A DNA stretch of 40,359 bases from Armatimonadota bacterium (GCA_031081585.1 JAVHLY010000001.1:159722-200080); one strand, 5' to 3'. Counted from the stretch's first letter, positions 31,232 to 39,860 are shown. The notes: a model not told the origin generated them from the sequence alone. Translations and numbers: made by a program.

Positions 31232-32761
31232 ATGGACACTGCCGCCGTCCTGCGGATGGAGGAGATCACCAAGCGGTTCGGGCCGATTGTGGCCAACGAC
31301 CGCGTCACGCTGGACGTCCGCGCAGGGACCGTACACGCGCTCCTCGGCGAGAACGGCGCGGGCAAGACGACGCTGATGAACGTCCTCTACGGGTTGTACC
31401 AGCCGGACTCGGGCCGCATCTACCTGCGGGGCGTCCCGGTCCGCTTCTCCTCGCCACGCGACGCCATCCGGCAGGGGATCGGAATGATCCACCAGCAGTT
31501 CATGCTCGTCCCCCAGCTGACGGTGGCCGAAAACGTCATGCTCGGTCTGCCGCCCCGGCGGGGTCCGTTCCTGGCCCGGGGGGCGGTGGAGACGGAGATC
31601 GCCACCCTGGCGCGGACGTACGGACTGGACGTCGACCCCCGGGCCGCTGTCTGGCAGCTCCCGGTAGGAGCACAGCAGAGGGTGGAGATCCTCAAGGCCA
31701 TCTACCGTGGAGCAGACCTCCTCATCCTGGACGAGCCCACCTCGGTGCTCACCCCGGCGGAGGCCGAGGCCCTCTTCGCCATCCTCCGGCAGTTCGTCCG
31801 GGAAGGGCGGTCCGTCATCTTTATCACCCACAAGCTCGAGGAAGTCATGCGTGTCAGCGACGAGGTGACCGTCCTCCGTCAGGGGCGGGTCGTCGGTACG
31901 GTTGCCACCCGCGAGACTAGCGCGGAGAGCCTGGCGCGGATGATGGTTGGGCGCGAGGTGGTCCTGCGACTGCAGAAGGACCCCGTCGTCATCGGGGAGG
32001 CCGTGCTGGAGGTCCGGTCCCTCCAGGCGCTGAACGACCGGGGCGTGGCGGCGCTCCGGGGAGTTTCCTTCCAGGTGCGGCGGGGCGAGATCTTCGGTGT
32101 CGCCGGGGTCGACGGGAACGGACAGACGGAGCTCGCGGAGGCGGTCGTGGGCCTGCGCCCCGTCCAGGGCGGGCGCATCCTCCTGCGGGGGCGGGACATC
32201 ACCGCTGTTCCCGTTCGCGAGCGTATCGCCTGCGGTATGACGTACATCCCCGCAGACCGGGCGCGCTTCGGGGTCATCGGCGACATGGCCGTCGCGGACA
32301 ATCTCGTCCTCAAGGTCGTACACCGACCTCCCTACTCCCGACGGACACTCCTCGACCGCGTTGCCATCGCCGCGCACGCCCGGGGACTTGTGAGCCGATT
32401 CGACATTCGCCTCGCCCATGTCTTCCAGCCGGTCCGCCACCTCTCGGGGGGGAATCAGCAGAAGGTGGTGCTCGCCCGGGAGGTGGGCGCGGACCCGGAC
32501 GTCCTTGTGGCCGTCCAGCCGACGCGCGGGCTGGACGTGGGGGCCGCGGAGTACGTCTTGCGAACGATTCTCGCGCAGCGGGCGCGGGGGACGGCGATCC
32601 TGTATATCTCCACAGAGCTGGACGAGTTGCTGACCGTGAGCGACCGGCTTGCGGTGCTCTTCAACGGGGAGATCATGGGCGTCGTCGATCCGCGGCTGGT
32701 CTCACTGAGGGAGATCAGCCTCATGATGACGGGGGCGTTGCGCCAGGCGGCGGCAGGATGA
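31232..32761 (+). CDS. BMP/nucleoside-type ABC transporter ATP-binding protein (two ABC domains)
   Basis: 509 residues from ATG 31232; a GTG at 31178 overlapping the preceding stop would translate through the hairpin and is unlikely. Domain 1 has Walker A GENGAGKTT, Q-loop IGMIHQQFMLVP, signature LPVGAQQRVEI, Walker B LLILDEPTSVLTP and ITHKLEEV. Domain 2 has a degenerate Walker A (GVDGNGQTE, no Lys), signature LSGGNQQKVVLAREV and VQPTRGLDVGA. This asymmetry is the rule for YufO/RbsA-type two-domain ATPases, so one site likely hydrolyses ATP. It overlaps the first permease gene by 4 bp (ATGA). Confidence 0.93.
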   Translation: MDTAAVLRMEEITKRFGPIVANDRVTLDVRAGTVHALLGENGAGKTTLMNVLYGLYQPDSGRIYLRGVPVRFSSPRDAIRQGIGMIHQQFMLVPQLTVAENVMLGLPPRRGPFLARGAVETEIATLARTYGLDVDPRAAVWQLPVGAQQRVEILKAIYRGADLLILDEPTSVLTPAEAEALFAILRQFVREGRSVIFITHKLEEVMRVSDEVTVLRQGRVVGTVATRETSAESLARMMVGREVVLRLQKDPVVIGEAVLEVRSLQALNDRGVAALRGVSFQVRRGEIFGVAGVDGNGQTELAEAVVGLRPVQGGRILLRGRDITAVPVRERIACGMTYIPADRARFGVIGDMAVADNLVLKVVHRPPYSRRTLLDRVAIAAHARGLVSRFDIRLAHVFQPVRHLSGGNQQKVVLAREVGADPDVLVAVQPTRGLDVGAAEYVLRTILAQRARGTAILYISTELDELLTVSDRLAVLFNGEIMGVVDPRLVSLREISLMMTGALRQAAAG

Positions 32762-33855
32762 GGGCGCGGGGCTGGGTGGCCAGCTCCCTCCCCCTCTGGG
32801 CAGTCTTCGGGGCCCTTCTGCTCGGCATGGTCCTCGTGGGGGTGGCCGGTGCGCACCCCCTGCGCGCCTACGGGGAACTGCTCCGGGGCGCGGTGGCCGA
32901 TGTCTTCGGGCTGTCCACGACCCTGGTGAAGGCGACCCCCCTGCTGTTTGCCGGCTTGGGTGTGGGCATCGCTCTGAGAGCGGGCCTCTTCAACATCGGG
33001 GCAGAGGGGCAAATCTACCTCGGCGGGCTCGCCGCCGCCCTGGTGGGCCTCTACCTCCAAGGCCTTCCCTCCCTCCTCCACGTCCTGCTGGCCCTCGCGG
33101 CCGGATTCCTGGCGGGAGCGGCGTGGGGGCTCGTGCCGGGGCTGCTGAAGGTCTTCCGTGGGGTCAACGAGGTCATCACCACCCTGCTCATGAACTATGT
33201 GGGGATCTTGCTGATCAGCCTCATAGTCAGCGGCCCCCTCATCGAACCGGGGGCCCCCTATCCGTATACGCGTCCCCTCGCCGACTCCGCACTCCTGCCG
33301 GTGATCATCCCCGGGACTGACGCGCACGCCGGGATCGTCCTCGCACTGGTGACGGCCCTGCTCCTGCACGCGCTTCTGGCGCGGACGACACTGGGATTCT
33401 ATCTGCGCAGTGTGGGGCTCAACCCGTCCGCCTCCGCCGCGGCGGGCATCAACGTTCGCGCTGTGCTCCTCGTGGCTATGGCGGGTGCGGGGGGGTTGGC
33501 CGGTGTGGCCGGTGCGGTCGAGGTGATTGGCCTGAAGCACCGCCTCTTCGAGAATTTCTCCCCCGGCTACGGGTACGATGCCGTGGTGGTCGCCTTCCTC
33601 AGCAACGGGCAGCCGCTGGGGGTCGTGGCTATGGGGGTCTTCTTTGGGGCCCTTCGGAGTGGGGCGAATATCATGCAGCGGAGCGTGGGAGTCCCCGTCG
33701 CCATCGTCTTCGCCATCCAGGGCCTCGCCGTGCTCTTCCTCGCTGCCAGCCTGGCGGTGCAGCGACGGTGGACCCTGCCCACCCTCGTGGCCGCTCCGCG
33801 GTCAGAGGCTCCCCGCCTCGCCGCGTCCATCGGTGCCAAGCATGAGTCCTCTTGA
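32758..33855 (+). CDS. BMP-type ABC transporter permease, subunit 1 (YufP-like)
   Basis: 365 residues, about ten hydrophobic helices. LLFAGLGVGIALRAGLFNIG and AEGQIYLGGLAAALVGLYL are the family's signature, and AAGINVRAVLLVAMAGAGGL plus GYGYDAVVVAFLSNGQPLG mark the BPD_transp_2 fold. It forms one half of the inner-membrane channel. Translation is coupled to the ATPase gene (ATGA) and the second permease gene begins inside its last 14 bp. An Arg/Ala-rich C-terminal tail is cytoplasmic. Confidence 0.9.
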   Translation: MRARGWVASSLPLWAVFGALLLGMVLVGVAGAHPLRAYGELLRGAVADVFGLSTTLVKATPLLFAGLGVGIALRAGLFNIGAEGQIYLGGLAAALVGLYLQGLPSLLHVLLALAAGFLAGAAWGLVPGLLKVFRGVNEVITTLLMNYVGILLISLIVSGPLIEPGAPYPYTRPLADSALLPVIIPGTDAHAGIVLALVTALLLHALLARTTLGFYLRSVGLNPSASAAAGINVRAVLLVAMAGAGGLAGVAGAVEVIGLKHRLFENFSPGYGYDAVVVAFLSNGQPLGVVAMGVFFGALRSGANIMQRSVGVPVAIVFAIQGLAVLFLAASLAVQRRWTLPTLVAAPRSEAPRLAASIGAKHESS

Positions 33856-34774
33856 GTACGTCCTCGTCCTCTCCTACCTCACGGCGACGGTCCGCCTGAC
33901 CACTCCCATCGGCCTGGCGGCCATGGGGGGCGTCCTTTCCGAGCGGTCGGGTGTCTTCAACATCGCCCTGGAAGGGATGATGCTCTTCGGGGCGCTGACG
34001 GGAGTCCTGGGTTCCCACTACTGGGGGAGTCCCTGGGCAGGGACTGCCGCCGCTGCGGGAGTCGGCGCGGTCCTCGGCCTCCTCCTCGCGTACCTGAGCG
34101 TCACCCTGGGGGCCAACCAGATCGTCTCCGGCGTGGCCCTTAACCTGTTCGCCTTCGGGTGTACGACTTTCCTGGCGCGGGTCCTGCTGCGCCCCGCCGG
34201 GATCGAACAGGTCCCGGCTTTCCAGCCCCTGGTGGTGCCCTACCTTGCCGACCTGCCCCTGATCGGACCCGTGCTCTTCCGGCAGACGCCCCTGGTCTAC
34301 GCGGCCCTGGTGTTGGCCCCCGCACTCACCCTCTTCCTCTTCCGGACCCCCTGGGGGCTGGGCCTTCGGGCGGTCGGGGAGCACCCACGGGCCGCCGACA
34401 CGGCGGGGCTGAAGGTGGCCCAGATGCGCTACGGTGCGGTCGTCGCCAGCGGGATGCTGGCCGGGACGGCGGGAGCCTTCCTCTCCCTGGGGCACCTCAA
34501 CCTGTTCACGGAGAACATGAGCGCAGGCCGGGGGTTCATCGCTCTGGCGGCGGTGATCTTCGGGAAGTGGCACCCACTGGGGGCCTTGGGTGCGGCCCTG
34601 CTCTTCGGCGCCGCCGACGCCTTTCAGCTCCTCATCCAGACCTACAACCTCGGGGTCCCCTACCAGGTGCCCGTTATGCTGCCGTACCTCTTGGCCCTCC
34701 TGGCCCTCACGGGTCTGGTGGGCCGTATGGCGCCGCCGGCGGCGGCAGGGACTCCCTACCGCGCCGAGGAGTGA
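33842..34774 (+). CDS. BMP-type ABC transporter permease, subunit 2 (YufQ-like)
   Basis: 310 residues from ATG 33842, overlapping permease 1 by 14 bp. Signature PIGLAAMGGVLSERSGVFNI then ALEGMMLFGAL, followed by VTLGANQIVSGVALNLFAFG, GLGLRAVGEHPRAADTAGLK and SAGRGFIALAAVIFGKWHPL, all typical of the smaller partner in nucleoside/BMP importers. About nine hydrophobic helices. With the binding protein, ATPase and first permease it completes an importer encoded in one operon. Confidence 0.9.
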   Translation: MSPLEYVLVLSYLTATVRLTTPIGLAAMGGVLSERSGVFNIALEGMMLFGALTGVLGSHYWGSPWAGTAAAAGVGAVLGLLLAYLSVTLGANQIVSGVALNLFAFGCTTFLARVLLRPAGIEQVPAFQPLVVPYLADLPLIGPVLFRQTPLVYAALVLAPALTLFLFRTPWGLGLRAVGEHPRAADTAGLKVAQMRYGAVVASGMLAGTAGAFLSLGHLNLFTENMSAGRGFIALAAVIFGKWHPLGALGAALLFGAADAFQLLIQTYNLGVPYQVPVMLPYLLALLALTGLVGRMAPPAAAGTPYRAEE

Positions 34775-34777
34775 GCC

Positions 34778-35812
34778 GTGGTCCCGGGAGCCACCACCGC
34801 GGACCGGATCGTGGCCCCCACCGATGCCGGACGCTCGCGGATGGGGTTGGGGTTCCTGGGCACACCCCCCGTACCCCGCATGGTGGAGCTGGCGCAGGCG
34901 GCGGAGGCCGCCGGATTCGCGTCCGTGTGGGTGGCCGAGACTCGGCTGCGCCGGGACGGCATCACCGCGGTCGCCGCCATCGCCGTGGCCACCCGCCGGG
35001 TATCGGTGGCGACGGGCCTGGTGAATGTCTACACGCGGGGGCCCGTTCTCCTGGCCCAGACGGCCGCCACCCTCGCTGAGCTCTCGGGCGGCCGGTTCGC
35101 CCTTGGGGTGGGAGCGGGATCTGCGGAGATCCTGCGGGCTCAGGGCATCGCCCCGGATCGGCCCTTCACCCGTTTGCGCGAGTACGTGGACGTCCTGCGG
35201 CCGCTGCTAGTGGGGCAGACCGTCGAGTACGAGGGACGGGTGGTCCGGGTGCGCGGGGCGCGACTGGAGGTGGTCCCGCCGGTGCCGCCTCCCCTGTACC
35301 TGGGCGTCACGGGGCCCCGCGGCCTGCGGCTGGCGGGACGGGTGGCGGACGGGGTGCTGCTGGACGCGTTCGTACCGATGGCGTACATCCAGCGGGCGGC
35401 GGAGGTCGTGCAGGCCGCGGCTGGCGAAACTGGGCGGGGGCGGGTAGACATCGCGGGGATCGTGATGACAGCCATCGCCGAGAATGGGGCCACCGCGCGG
35501 GAGAGGATGCGGGCCGCCATCGCCCGATACTACACGCTCTTCCCCACGATCGCGGCGGTCAGTGGGCTGAGCCCCGACGAGGTGGAGCGCCTCCAGCGTG
35601 TCACGCGGCAGGAGGGGCCTCGGGCCGGTGGCCGTTACCTCAGTGACGCGCTGGTGGATGCGGTCTGCCTGGCGGGGACGCCAGAGGAATGCCGACGGGG
35701 CCTCCAGCGCTTCCGGGCGGCTGGCCTGGACCTGCCTGTCCTCATGACGCCGGACGACCCCGCGGATCTGCTGGAGGCCTTTGGCCAGAATGCCACGTCC
35801 GGTGAGGGGTGA
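34778..35812 (+). CDS. LLM-class F420/flavin-dependent oxidoreductase (methylenetetrahydromethanopterin reductase-like)
   Basis: 344 residues from GTG 34778; an in-frame ATG at 34841 directly before GLGFLGTPPVPRMVELAQAA may be the true start. The bacterial-luciferase-like TIM barrel shows GFASVWVAETRLRRDGITAV, VATGLVNVYTRGPVLLAQTA, LAELSGGRFALGVGAGSAEI and PPLYLGVTGPRGLRLAGRVA, patterns of Mer-type F420 enzymes. Members reduce or oxidise diverse substrates with F420 or FMN, including ring-opening monooxygenations such as RutA. Lying between the importer and the amidohydrolase, it probably acts on the imported compound or a product; the reaction is unknown. Confidence 0.85.
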   Translation: MVPGATTADRIVAPTDAGRSRMGLGFLGTPPVPRMVELAQAAEAAGFASVWVAETRLRRDGITAVAAIAVATRRVSVATGLVNVYTRGPVLLAQTAATLAELSGGRFALGVGAGSAEILRAQGIAPDRPFTRLREYVDVLRPLLVGQTVEYEGRVVRVRGARLEVVPPVPPPLYLGVTGPRGLRLAGRVADGVLLDAFVPMAYIQRAAEVVQAAAGETGRGRVDIAGIVMTAIAENGATARERMRAAIARYYTLFPTIAAVSGLSPDEVERLQRVTRQEGPRAGGRYLSDALVDAVCLAGTPEECRRGLQRFRAAGLDLPVLMTPDDPADLLEAFGQNATSGEG

Positions 35813-35816
35813 GCGC

Positions 35817-37226
35817 ATGAACCGACCCGAACGGCTCGATCTGCTCCTCGCGGGGGGGACGGTCATCACCATGGACCCGGATCGCCGCATCCTGGAGCGC
35901 GGGGCTGTAGGCGTTCGGGGCTCCCGGATCGCCGTGGTGGGCCCGGCCGAGGATCTGGAGGGGGTCCCGGCGGCCCGTCGCCTCGACGTCTCCGGGAAGG
36001 TCGTCTTCCCCGGCTTGGTGAACACCCACACCCACCTCTTCCAGACACTGCTCAAGGGGCCGGCGGACGACCGCGTGCTGGAGGAGTGGTTCCGCGAGGT
36101 CGTGGCCCCCGCCGCCAGCGAGCTCACGGAAGAGGACTGCTATGTGGCCGCGGCGTTGGGGTGCGTCGAGGCCCTGCGCTCGGGCACGACGACGCTCAAG
36201 GACTTCATGTACGTGCACCCCCGCCCCCATCTTTCCGACGCGGTGATCCGCGCCATGGTGGAGACGGGGATCCGGGGAGTGTTCGTGCGCGGTTACATCG
36301 ATATGGGCGACGAGTACGGCATTCCGCGCGCCCTCATCCAGTCCACCGAGGACGTCCTGGCCGACTGTGAGCGGGTGGCCAAGCGTTACCACGGGGCCGC
36401 CGACGGGCGGATCACCGTGCGCTTCGGTCCGTGCATGATCTGGTCGTGCACCGCAGAGGGGTTGCGGGCCACGCAGCACCTGGCGGCCCACCTCGGCCTG
36501 GGACTGACGATGCACGTGGCGGAGACCCCCTTCTCCGTGCAGAACGCCATGGCCCGTTTCGGTGTGGGCGACCTCGCGGCCCTGGAGCGGTTGGGCGTGT
36601 TGGAGACCCCTACCCTGGCGGTGCACTGCGTCCACCTCACCCCCCGTGACCTGCGCATCCTCAAGGCGCGGGGTACTGCGGTCTCCCACAACCCCACGAG
36701 CAACATGTACCTGGCGGCCGGTGTGGCCCCGGTCCCTCAGATGCTCCTCGCCGGCATCCCCGTGGGTCTGGCCACCGATGGCCCGGCGAGCAACAACAAC
36801 CAGAACATGATCGAGGCTCTCAAGTTCGCGGCCCTCCTGCACAAGGTGCACACGGGCGACCCCACCGCGATCACCGTGGAGCAGGTCTTCGAGATGGCCA
36901 CACTGGGTGCGGCTCGTGCCCTGGGCCTGGAGGGCGAGGTGGGGTCCTTGGAGGTTGGCAAGCGGGCGGACATCGCCGTGGCCGACCTCTGCACGGCCAC
37001 GGCCTCCCCTGTCCACCACCCCGTCTCATCGCTGGTGTACTCCGCGATCGGTTCGGAAGTGGAGACGGTCATCATCGATGGCCGCCTAGTCATGGAGGGT
37101 GGTCGGATCCTCACCGTGGATGAGGGGGGCCTCCTCCGGGAGGCGCAGCGCGCCGCCCACGCCCTCCTGCAGCGTGCCCGCATTGCGCCGCCTGCGGCCC
37201 GCGCCTGGCGCGCCCTGGCCTTCTAG
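35817..37226 (+). CDS. TRZ/ATZ-type amidohydrolase (aminohydrolase of the MtaD/SsnA group)
   Basis: 469 residues from ATG 35817, after GAGGGGTGAG. An N-terminal beta sandwich (LLAGGTVITMDPDRRILERG) surrounds a TIM barrel with H71-x-H73 (NTHTHLFQTLLKG), H233 and E236 (MHVAET), H270/H273 (VHCVHLT) and D321 (TDGPASNNNQNM). This single-metal set, with Glu in the HxxE motif, marks deaminases and dechlorinases such as methylthioadenosine/adenosylhomocysteine deaminase, guanine or 8-oxoguanine deaminase and atrazine chlorohydrolase. A cyclic-amidine deamination is therefore likely, and creatinine, its hydantoin relatives or a purine are candidates. Its stop is 3 bp before the second ureohydrolase start. 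Confidence 0.88.
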   Translation: MNRPERLDLLLAGGTVITMDPDRRILERGAVGVRGSRIAVVGPAEDLEGVPAARRLDVSGKVVFPGLVNTHTHLFQTLLKGPADDRVLEEWFREVVAPAASELTEEDCYVAAALGCVEALRSGTTTLKDFMYVHPRPHLSDAVIRAMVETGIRGVFVRGYIDMGDEYGIPRALIQSTEDVLADCERVAKRYHGAADGRITVRFGPCMIWSCTAEGLRATQHLAAHLGLGLTMHVAETPFSVQNAMARFGVGDLAALERLGVLETPTLAVHCVHLTPRDLRILKARGTAVSHNPTSNMYLAAGVAPVPQMLLAGIPVGLATDGPASNNNQNMIEALKFAALLHKVHTGDPTAITVEQVFEMATLGAARALGLEGEVGSLEVGKRADIAVADLCTATASPVHHPVSSLVYSAIGSEVETVIIDGRLVMEGGRILTVDEGGLLREAQRAAHALLQRARIAPPAARAWRALAF

Positions 37227-37229
37227 GAC

Positions 37230-38186
37230 GTGGGCGCCGACCGCGACCTGCGCCCCCCGGACGCGCTGGAGAGCCCGCGCTTCGCAGGAATCCGCACCTT
37301 CATGCGCCTCCCCCACCGACCTGCGGCGGCAGGGGCTGACGTCGTCGTCCTGGGGATCCCCTTCGACACGGGCGCCACCTTCCGCGTGGGGGCGCGCTTT
37401 GGTCCTGTCGCGATCCGGGCCGCCTCAGTCCTCCTCAAGCCGTACTCGGTGGAGCAGGGGGTGGACGTCTTCGCCGCCTGCAGCGCCGTGGACCTCGGCG
37501 ACGTGGACGTCGTCCCGGGCTACCTGGACGACTCCTACGCGCGCATCCGGGAGGCGGTGGCCGCGGTGGTGGCCGCGGGCGCCGTCCCCCTGGCGCTGGG
37601 CGGGGATCACTCCATCACCCTTCCGGAGTTGCGCGCCCTGGCGGGGCACTGGGGCCCGCTGGCCCTGGTGCAGTTCGATGCCCACACCGACACCTGGGAC
37701 TCGTACTTTGGGCGAAAGTACACGCACGGCACGGTGGTACGGCGCGCGGTGGAGGAGGGCCTCATCCTCCCCCAACGCTCCACCCAGGTGGGGATTCGTG
37801 GACCTCTCTACCGCGCGGACGATGTCGAGGAGGCGCGCCGTCTGGGATTGGAGGTCATCCCGATGACCACCGTGCGGCGCCAGGGCGCGGAGGCGGTGGC
37901 TGAGGCGATCCGTCGGCGGACGGCGGATGCCCCGGCCTTCCTGTCGTTCGACGTCGACTTCCTGGATCCGGCTTTCGCCCCCGGGACGGGGACACCCCAG
38001 GTGGGCGGGGCTACCTCGGCGGAGGCGCTGCAGATCCTCCAGGGGTGCGCCGGCCTGACCATGGCCGGCGCTGACGTGGTGGAGGTCGTCCCTGCCTACG
38101 ACGTGGGGGAGATTACCGCTCTGCTGGCGGCGCAAGTTGTCTTCGAGTATCTGGCACTGGTTGGCCGGCAGCGGGTCGGGGGCTGA
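37230..38186 (+). CDS. Agmatinase/ureohydrolase family amidinohydrolase (copy 2)
   Basis: 318 residues from GTG 37230. Metal ligands H127 (GGDHS), D150, H152 and D154 (DAHTD), and D241 and D243 (SFDVDFLDPAFAPGTGTPQV) are intact, with the fuller DPxxAPGTGTP motif than copy 1. Cleaves a guanidino group to urea; guanidinobutyrase, guanidinopropionase and guanidine hydrolase are alternatives to agmatinase. The two copies flank the importer genes and differ clearly in their N-terminal and specificity loops (YSVEQGVDVFAACSAVDLG here), so they probably act on different substrates. It is followed after one base by the decayed deaminase-like frame. Confidence 0.88.
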   Translation: MGADRDLRPPDALESPRFAGIRTFMRLPHRPAAAGADVVVLGIPFDTGATFRVGARFGPVAIRAASVLLKPYSVEQGVDVFAACSAVDLGDVDVVPGYLDDSYARIREAVAAVVAAGAVPLALGGDHSITLPELRALAGHWGPLALVQFDAHTDTWDSYFGRKYTHGTVVRRAVEEGLILPQRSTQVGIRGPLYRADDVEEARRLGLEVIPMTTVRRQGAEAVAEAIRRRTADAPAFLSFDVDFLDPAFAPGTGTPQVGGATSAEALQILQGCAGLTMAGADVVEVVPAYDVGEITALLAAQVVFEYLALVGRQRVGG

Positions 38187-38187
38187 G

Positions 38188-38495
38188 GTGGTCCCGACCC
38201 ACGACCTCGTCATCCCGTCCTTCGTCAATGCTCACCTCCACCTGGACAAGGTGTGCACGCGGGATCTCGTGGCCGACGGAGCACAGGAGCAGAACGCCAG
38301 CGGGGCGATGGGGGGCGCCATGAGGCGATCGAGTGGGCCGCCGCCATCAAGGATCGCTACGCGGGAGAGTGCGTCTACGGAATGCGCGCCGGGCAGTGCG
38401 GGAGGAGTTGCGCCACGGCGTCACCCACGTCCTGGCGTTCGCCGATACAGACACCCGGCCGCGACTGGAAGCCGCGGCAGCGCTGGACAGAGTCA
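38188..38495 (+). pseudogene. Broken cytosine-deaminase/AtzC-like amidohydrolase
   Basis: GTG 38188, one base after the ureohydrolase stop, opens a frame reading LVIPSFVNAHLHLDKVCTRD, the HxH signature of CodA/AtzC-like amidohydrolases. The family continues in a second frame (HEAIEWAAAIKDRYAGECVY, from about 38319) and a third (NARRAVREELRHGVTHVLAF, ADTDTRPRLEAAAAL, from about 38381). Each step fits loss of one base. About 45 residues normally before the HxH and roughly 300 after are absent. The piece therefore lost both ends and carries two frameshifts. Cytosine deaminase, N-isopropylammelide hydrolase and creatinine deaminase are relatives. Confidence 0.65.
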
Positions 38496-38553
38496 GAGGG
38501 AGCAGGAAGAAAGACCCAATACCTGTGCAGCTCGGTTGGCAAAATCCCAGTTC

Positions 38554-38814
38554 TTACCCTGTGCGGCGGCTGGGCGGACAGGTGGGCGTGGGGACCGGTG
38601 GGCTCAGGGCGCCCAGCACCCTGAGCCCGCTTCCCGCCTCCGCGTACGCCCTGCTGATCTCCCGGCCAGCCCGTGCCCACCATGCGTACCCGTACGAGCC
38701 CATGTCCTCCTTCACGAACCGGGTCACGACCGGGTCGTCCACATGCTCCAGCCACTGCTCCCGAACCGTGTAGAGCTCCAGGGCCAAAGGCCACCGCCAT
38801 GCTGCAGGGGGCAA
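38554..38814 (-). CDS. Unrecognised short reading frame, possible gene fragment
   Basis: An 86-codon frame from TTG 38814 to a stop at 38554. Its central 55 codons (LELYTVREQWLEHVDDPVVT, RFVKEDMGSYGYAWWARAGR, EISRAYAEAGSGLRVLGAL) show the strong G/C third-position bias of real genes here, while both ends do not. No family was recognised. It lies 42 bp downstream of the DUF3592 gene on the same strand and may be a decayed piece. The rest of 38496-38856 holds nothing else that can be supported. Confidence 0.3.
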   Translation of the reverse strand: MPPAAWRWPLALELYTVREQWLEHVDDPVVTRFVKEDMGSYGYAWWARAGREISRAYAEAGSGLRVLGALSPPVPTPTCPPSRRTG

Positions 38815-38856
38815 CGCTGCGCTATGGGTGGACGGTCTGGGGGCGATGCCGCGGCC

Positions 38857-39264
38857 CTATCTCCCGCAGCGGAATCCGGCAGGGCGGAGCCGATGATCCT
38901 CCGGGCGGGCTGGGTTGTAGCAGACCTTCACCGCATCACCGGGCTTGTAGGTCTCGTCCTGGGTGCGGAGGCCTTCGTACACGCGCCCGGCGACCCGATA
39001 GCGGTAGGTGATGTCGTACCCCTCGTGGACCTCCATGCTCTCCTCATCCTGTGTCGTCCAGGTGACTTTGCGCACCTCGACGACTTCCGCCAGGGCCTCC
39101 GCCGAGCGGCTCCGGTCAGCCTGCACCTCCGCCAGGACGATCCAGAGTGCTGCGCCCAGGAAGAGCCCCACACCGGCCAGAGGCATCCACTTCCACCGCT
39201 CCCGCTGCGAGCTGCGGGGAGCGGGACGGTCAGACGTGTGCGTCGACGTCGGCACGATCGACAC
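38857..39264 (-). CDS. DUF3592-like single-pass membrane protein
   Basis: 135 residues from GTG 39264, with AAGGGGGAG upstream; a longer frame is Pro/Ser-rich noise crossing the previous gene. A helix WMPLAGVGLFLGAALWIVL anchors a small extracytoplasmic domain: AEALAEVVEVRKVTWTTQDE, YDITYRYRVAGRVYEG, and PGDAVKVCYNPARPEDHRLR. The last stretch, 'YxVGD-V-V-YNP-P', is characteristic of DUF3592. Function unknown. It starts 19 bp after the PsbP-like gene stop, so the two are co-transcribed. Confidence 0.72.
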   Translation of the reverse strand: MSIVPTSTHTSDRPAPRSSQRERWKWMPLAGVGLFLGAALWIVLAEVQADRSRSAEALAEVVEVRKVTWTTQDEESMEVHEGYDITYRYRVAGRVYEGLRTQDETYKPGDAVKVCYNPARPEDHRLRPAGFRCGR

Positions 39265-39283
39265 CTCGGCACTCCCCCTTCGG

Positions 39284-39818
39284 CTAGGATCGGCTAAAGC
39301 GAAGGCTCTGGAGCATCTGCTTGAAGAGCGGTTCCACGCGCTGCCACTCGCGGGTCGGTGATTCGTACATGACAAAACCGGCGGCGGTGTGCTGGGCGCC
39401 GGGAACGGGTTGTGCGCCGATGAGGATCCAGGCGCGTTTGGGGGTCCGGCTCTCCGGGTACGTCCACTCCCACGTGGCCTCGATGCTGCTCGCGCCTGAC
39501 GCATCGCTGGCCGGTCGGACCCGCCGGCTGAGTACCCGGTAGCCCGGGAGCGTGCCGAACTCGTCCACCACCAGGGACTGGAACCGGGTCTCCACCACTA
39601 CCCGGCCCTCCAGCTTGATGGTGGGCAGGATCGAGAAGAAGGTCAGCCCGTCGCCGGGTGTGAACGCCGTGACCCCGCTGCGCTTCTCGACCCCATCCCT
39701 TGGGGTAGAAGATCGAGAACAGCCCGGCGGCATCCCGGTAGGGTTGCAGGGTCTCCGCCCGGATGGCGGAGACCGCGACCAGGACGACCAGAGCCGTGAT
39801 CCCCAGCACCTTCCACAT
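39284..39818 (-). pseudogene. PsbP-like secreted protein gene with a one-base frameshift
   Basis: ATG 39818, behind GGGAGGGATGG, gives MWKVLGITALVVLVAVSAIR, a signal peptide, then LQPYRDAAGLFSIFYPKGW. The frame is then lost at a GGGG run (minus strand; plus positions 39691-39694); removing one G restores VEKRSGVTAFTPGDGLTFFS and the rest, to EPLFKQMLQSLRFSRS. The 'FSIFYPKGW' opening and 'MLQSLRF' ending fit PsbP/DUF1795-like small domains. In bacteria these are exported proteins of unknown role. The break may be real or an assembly error in a homopolymer. Joined, it would encode about 177 residues. Confidence 0.65.
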
Positions 39819-39860
39819 GACACCATCCCTCCCATGCCCCACACGGGCCGCCCCGGCACG

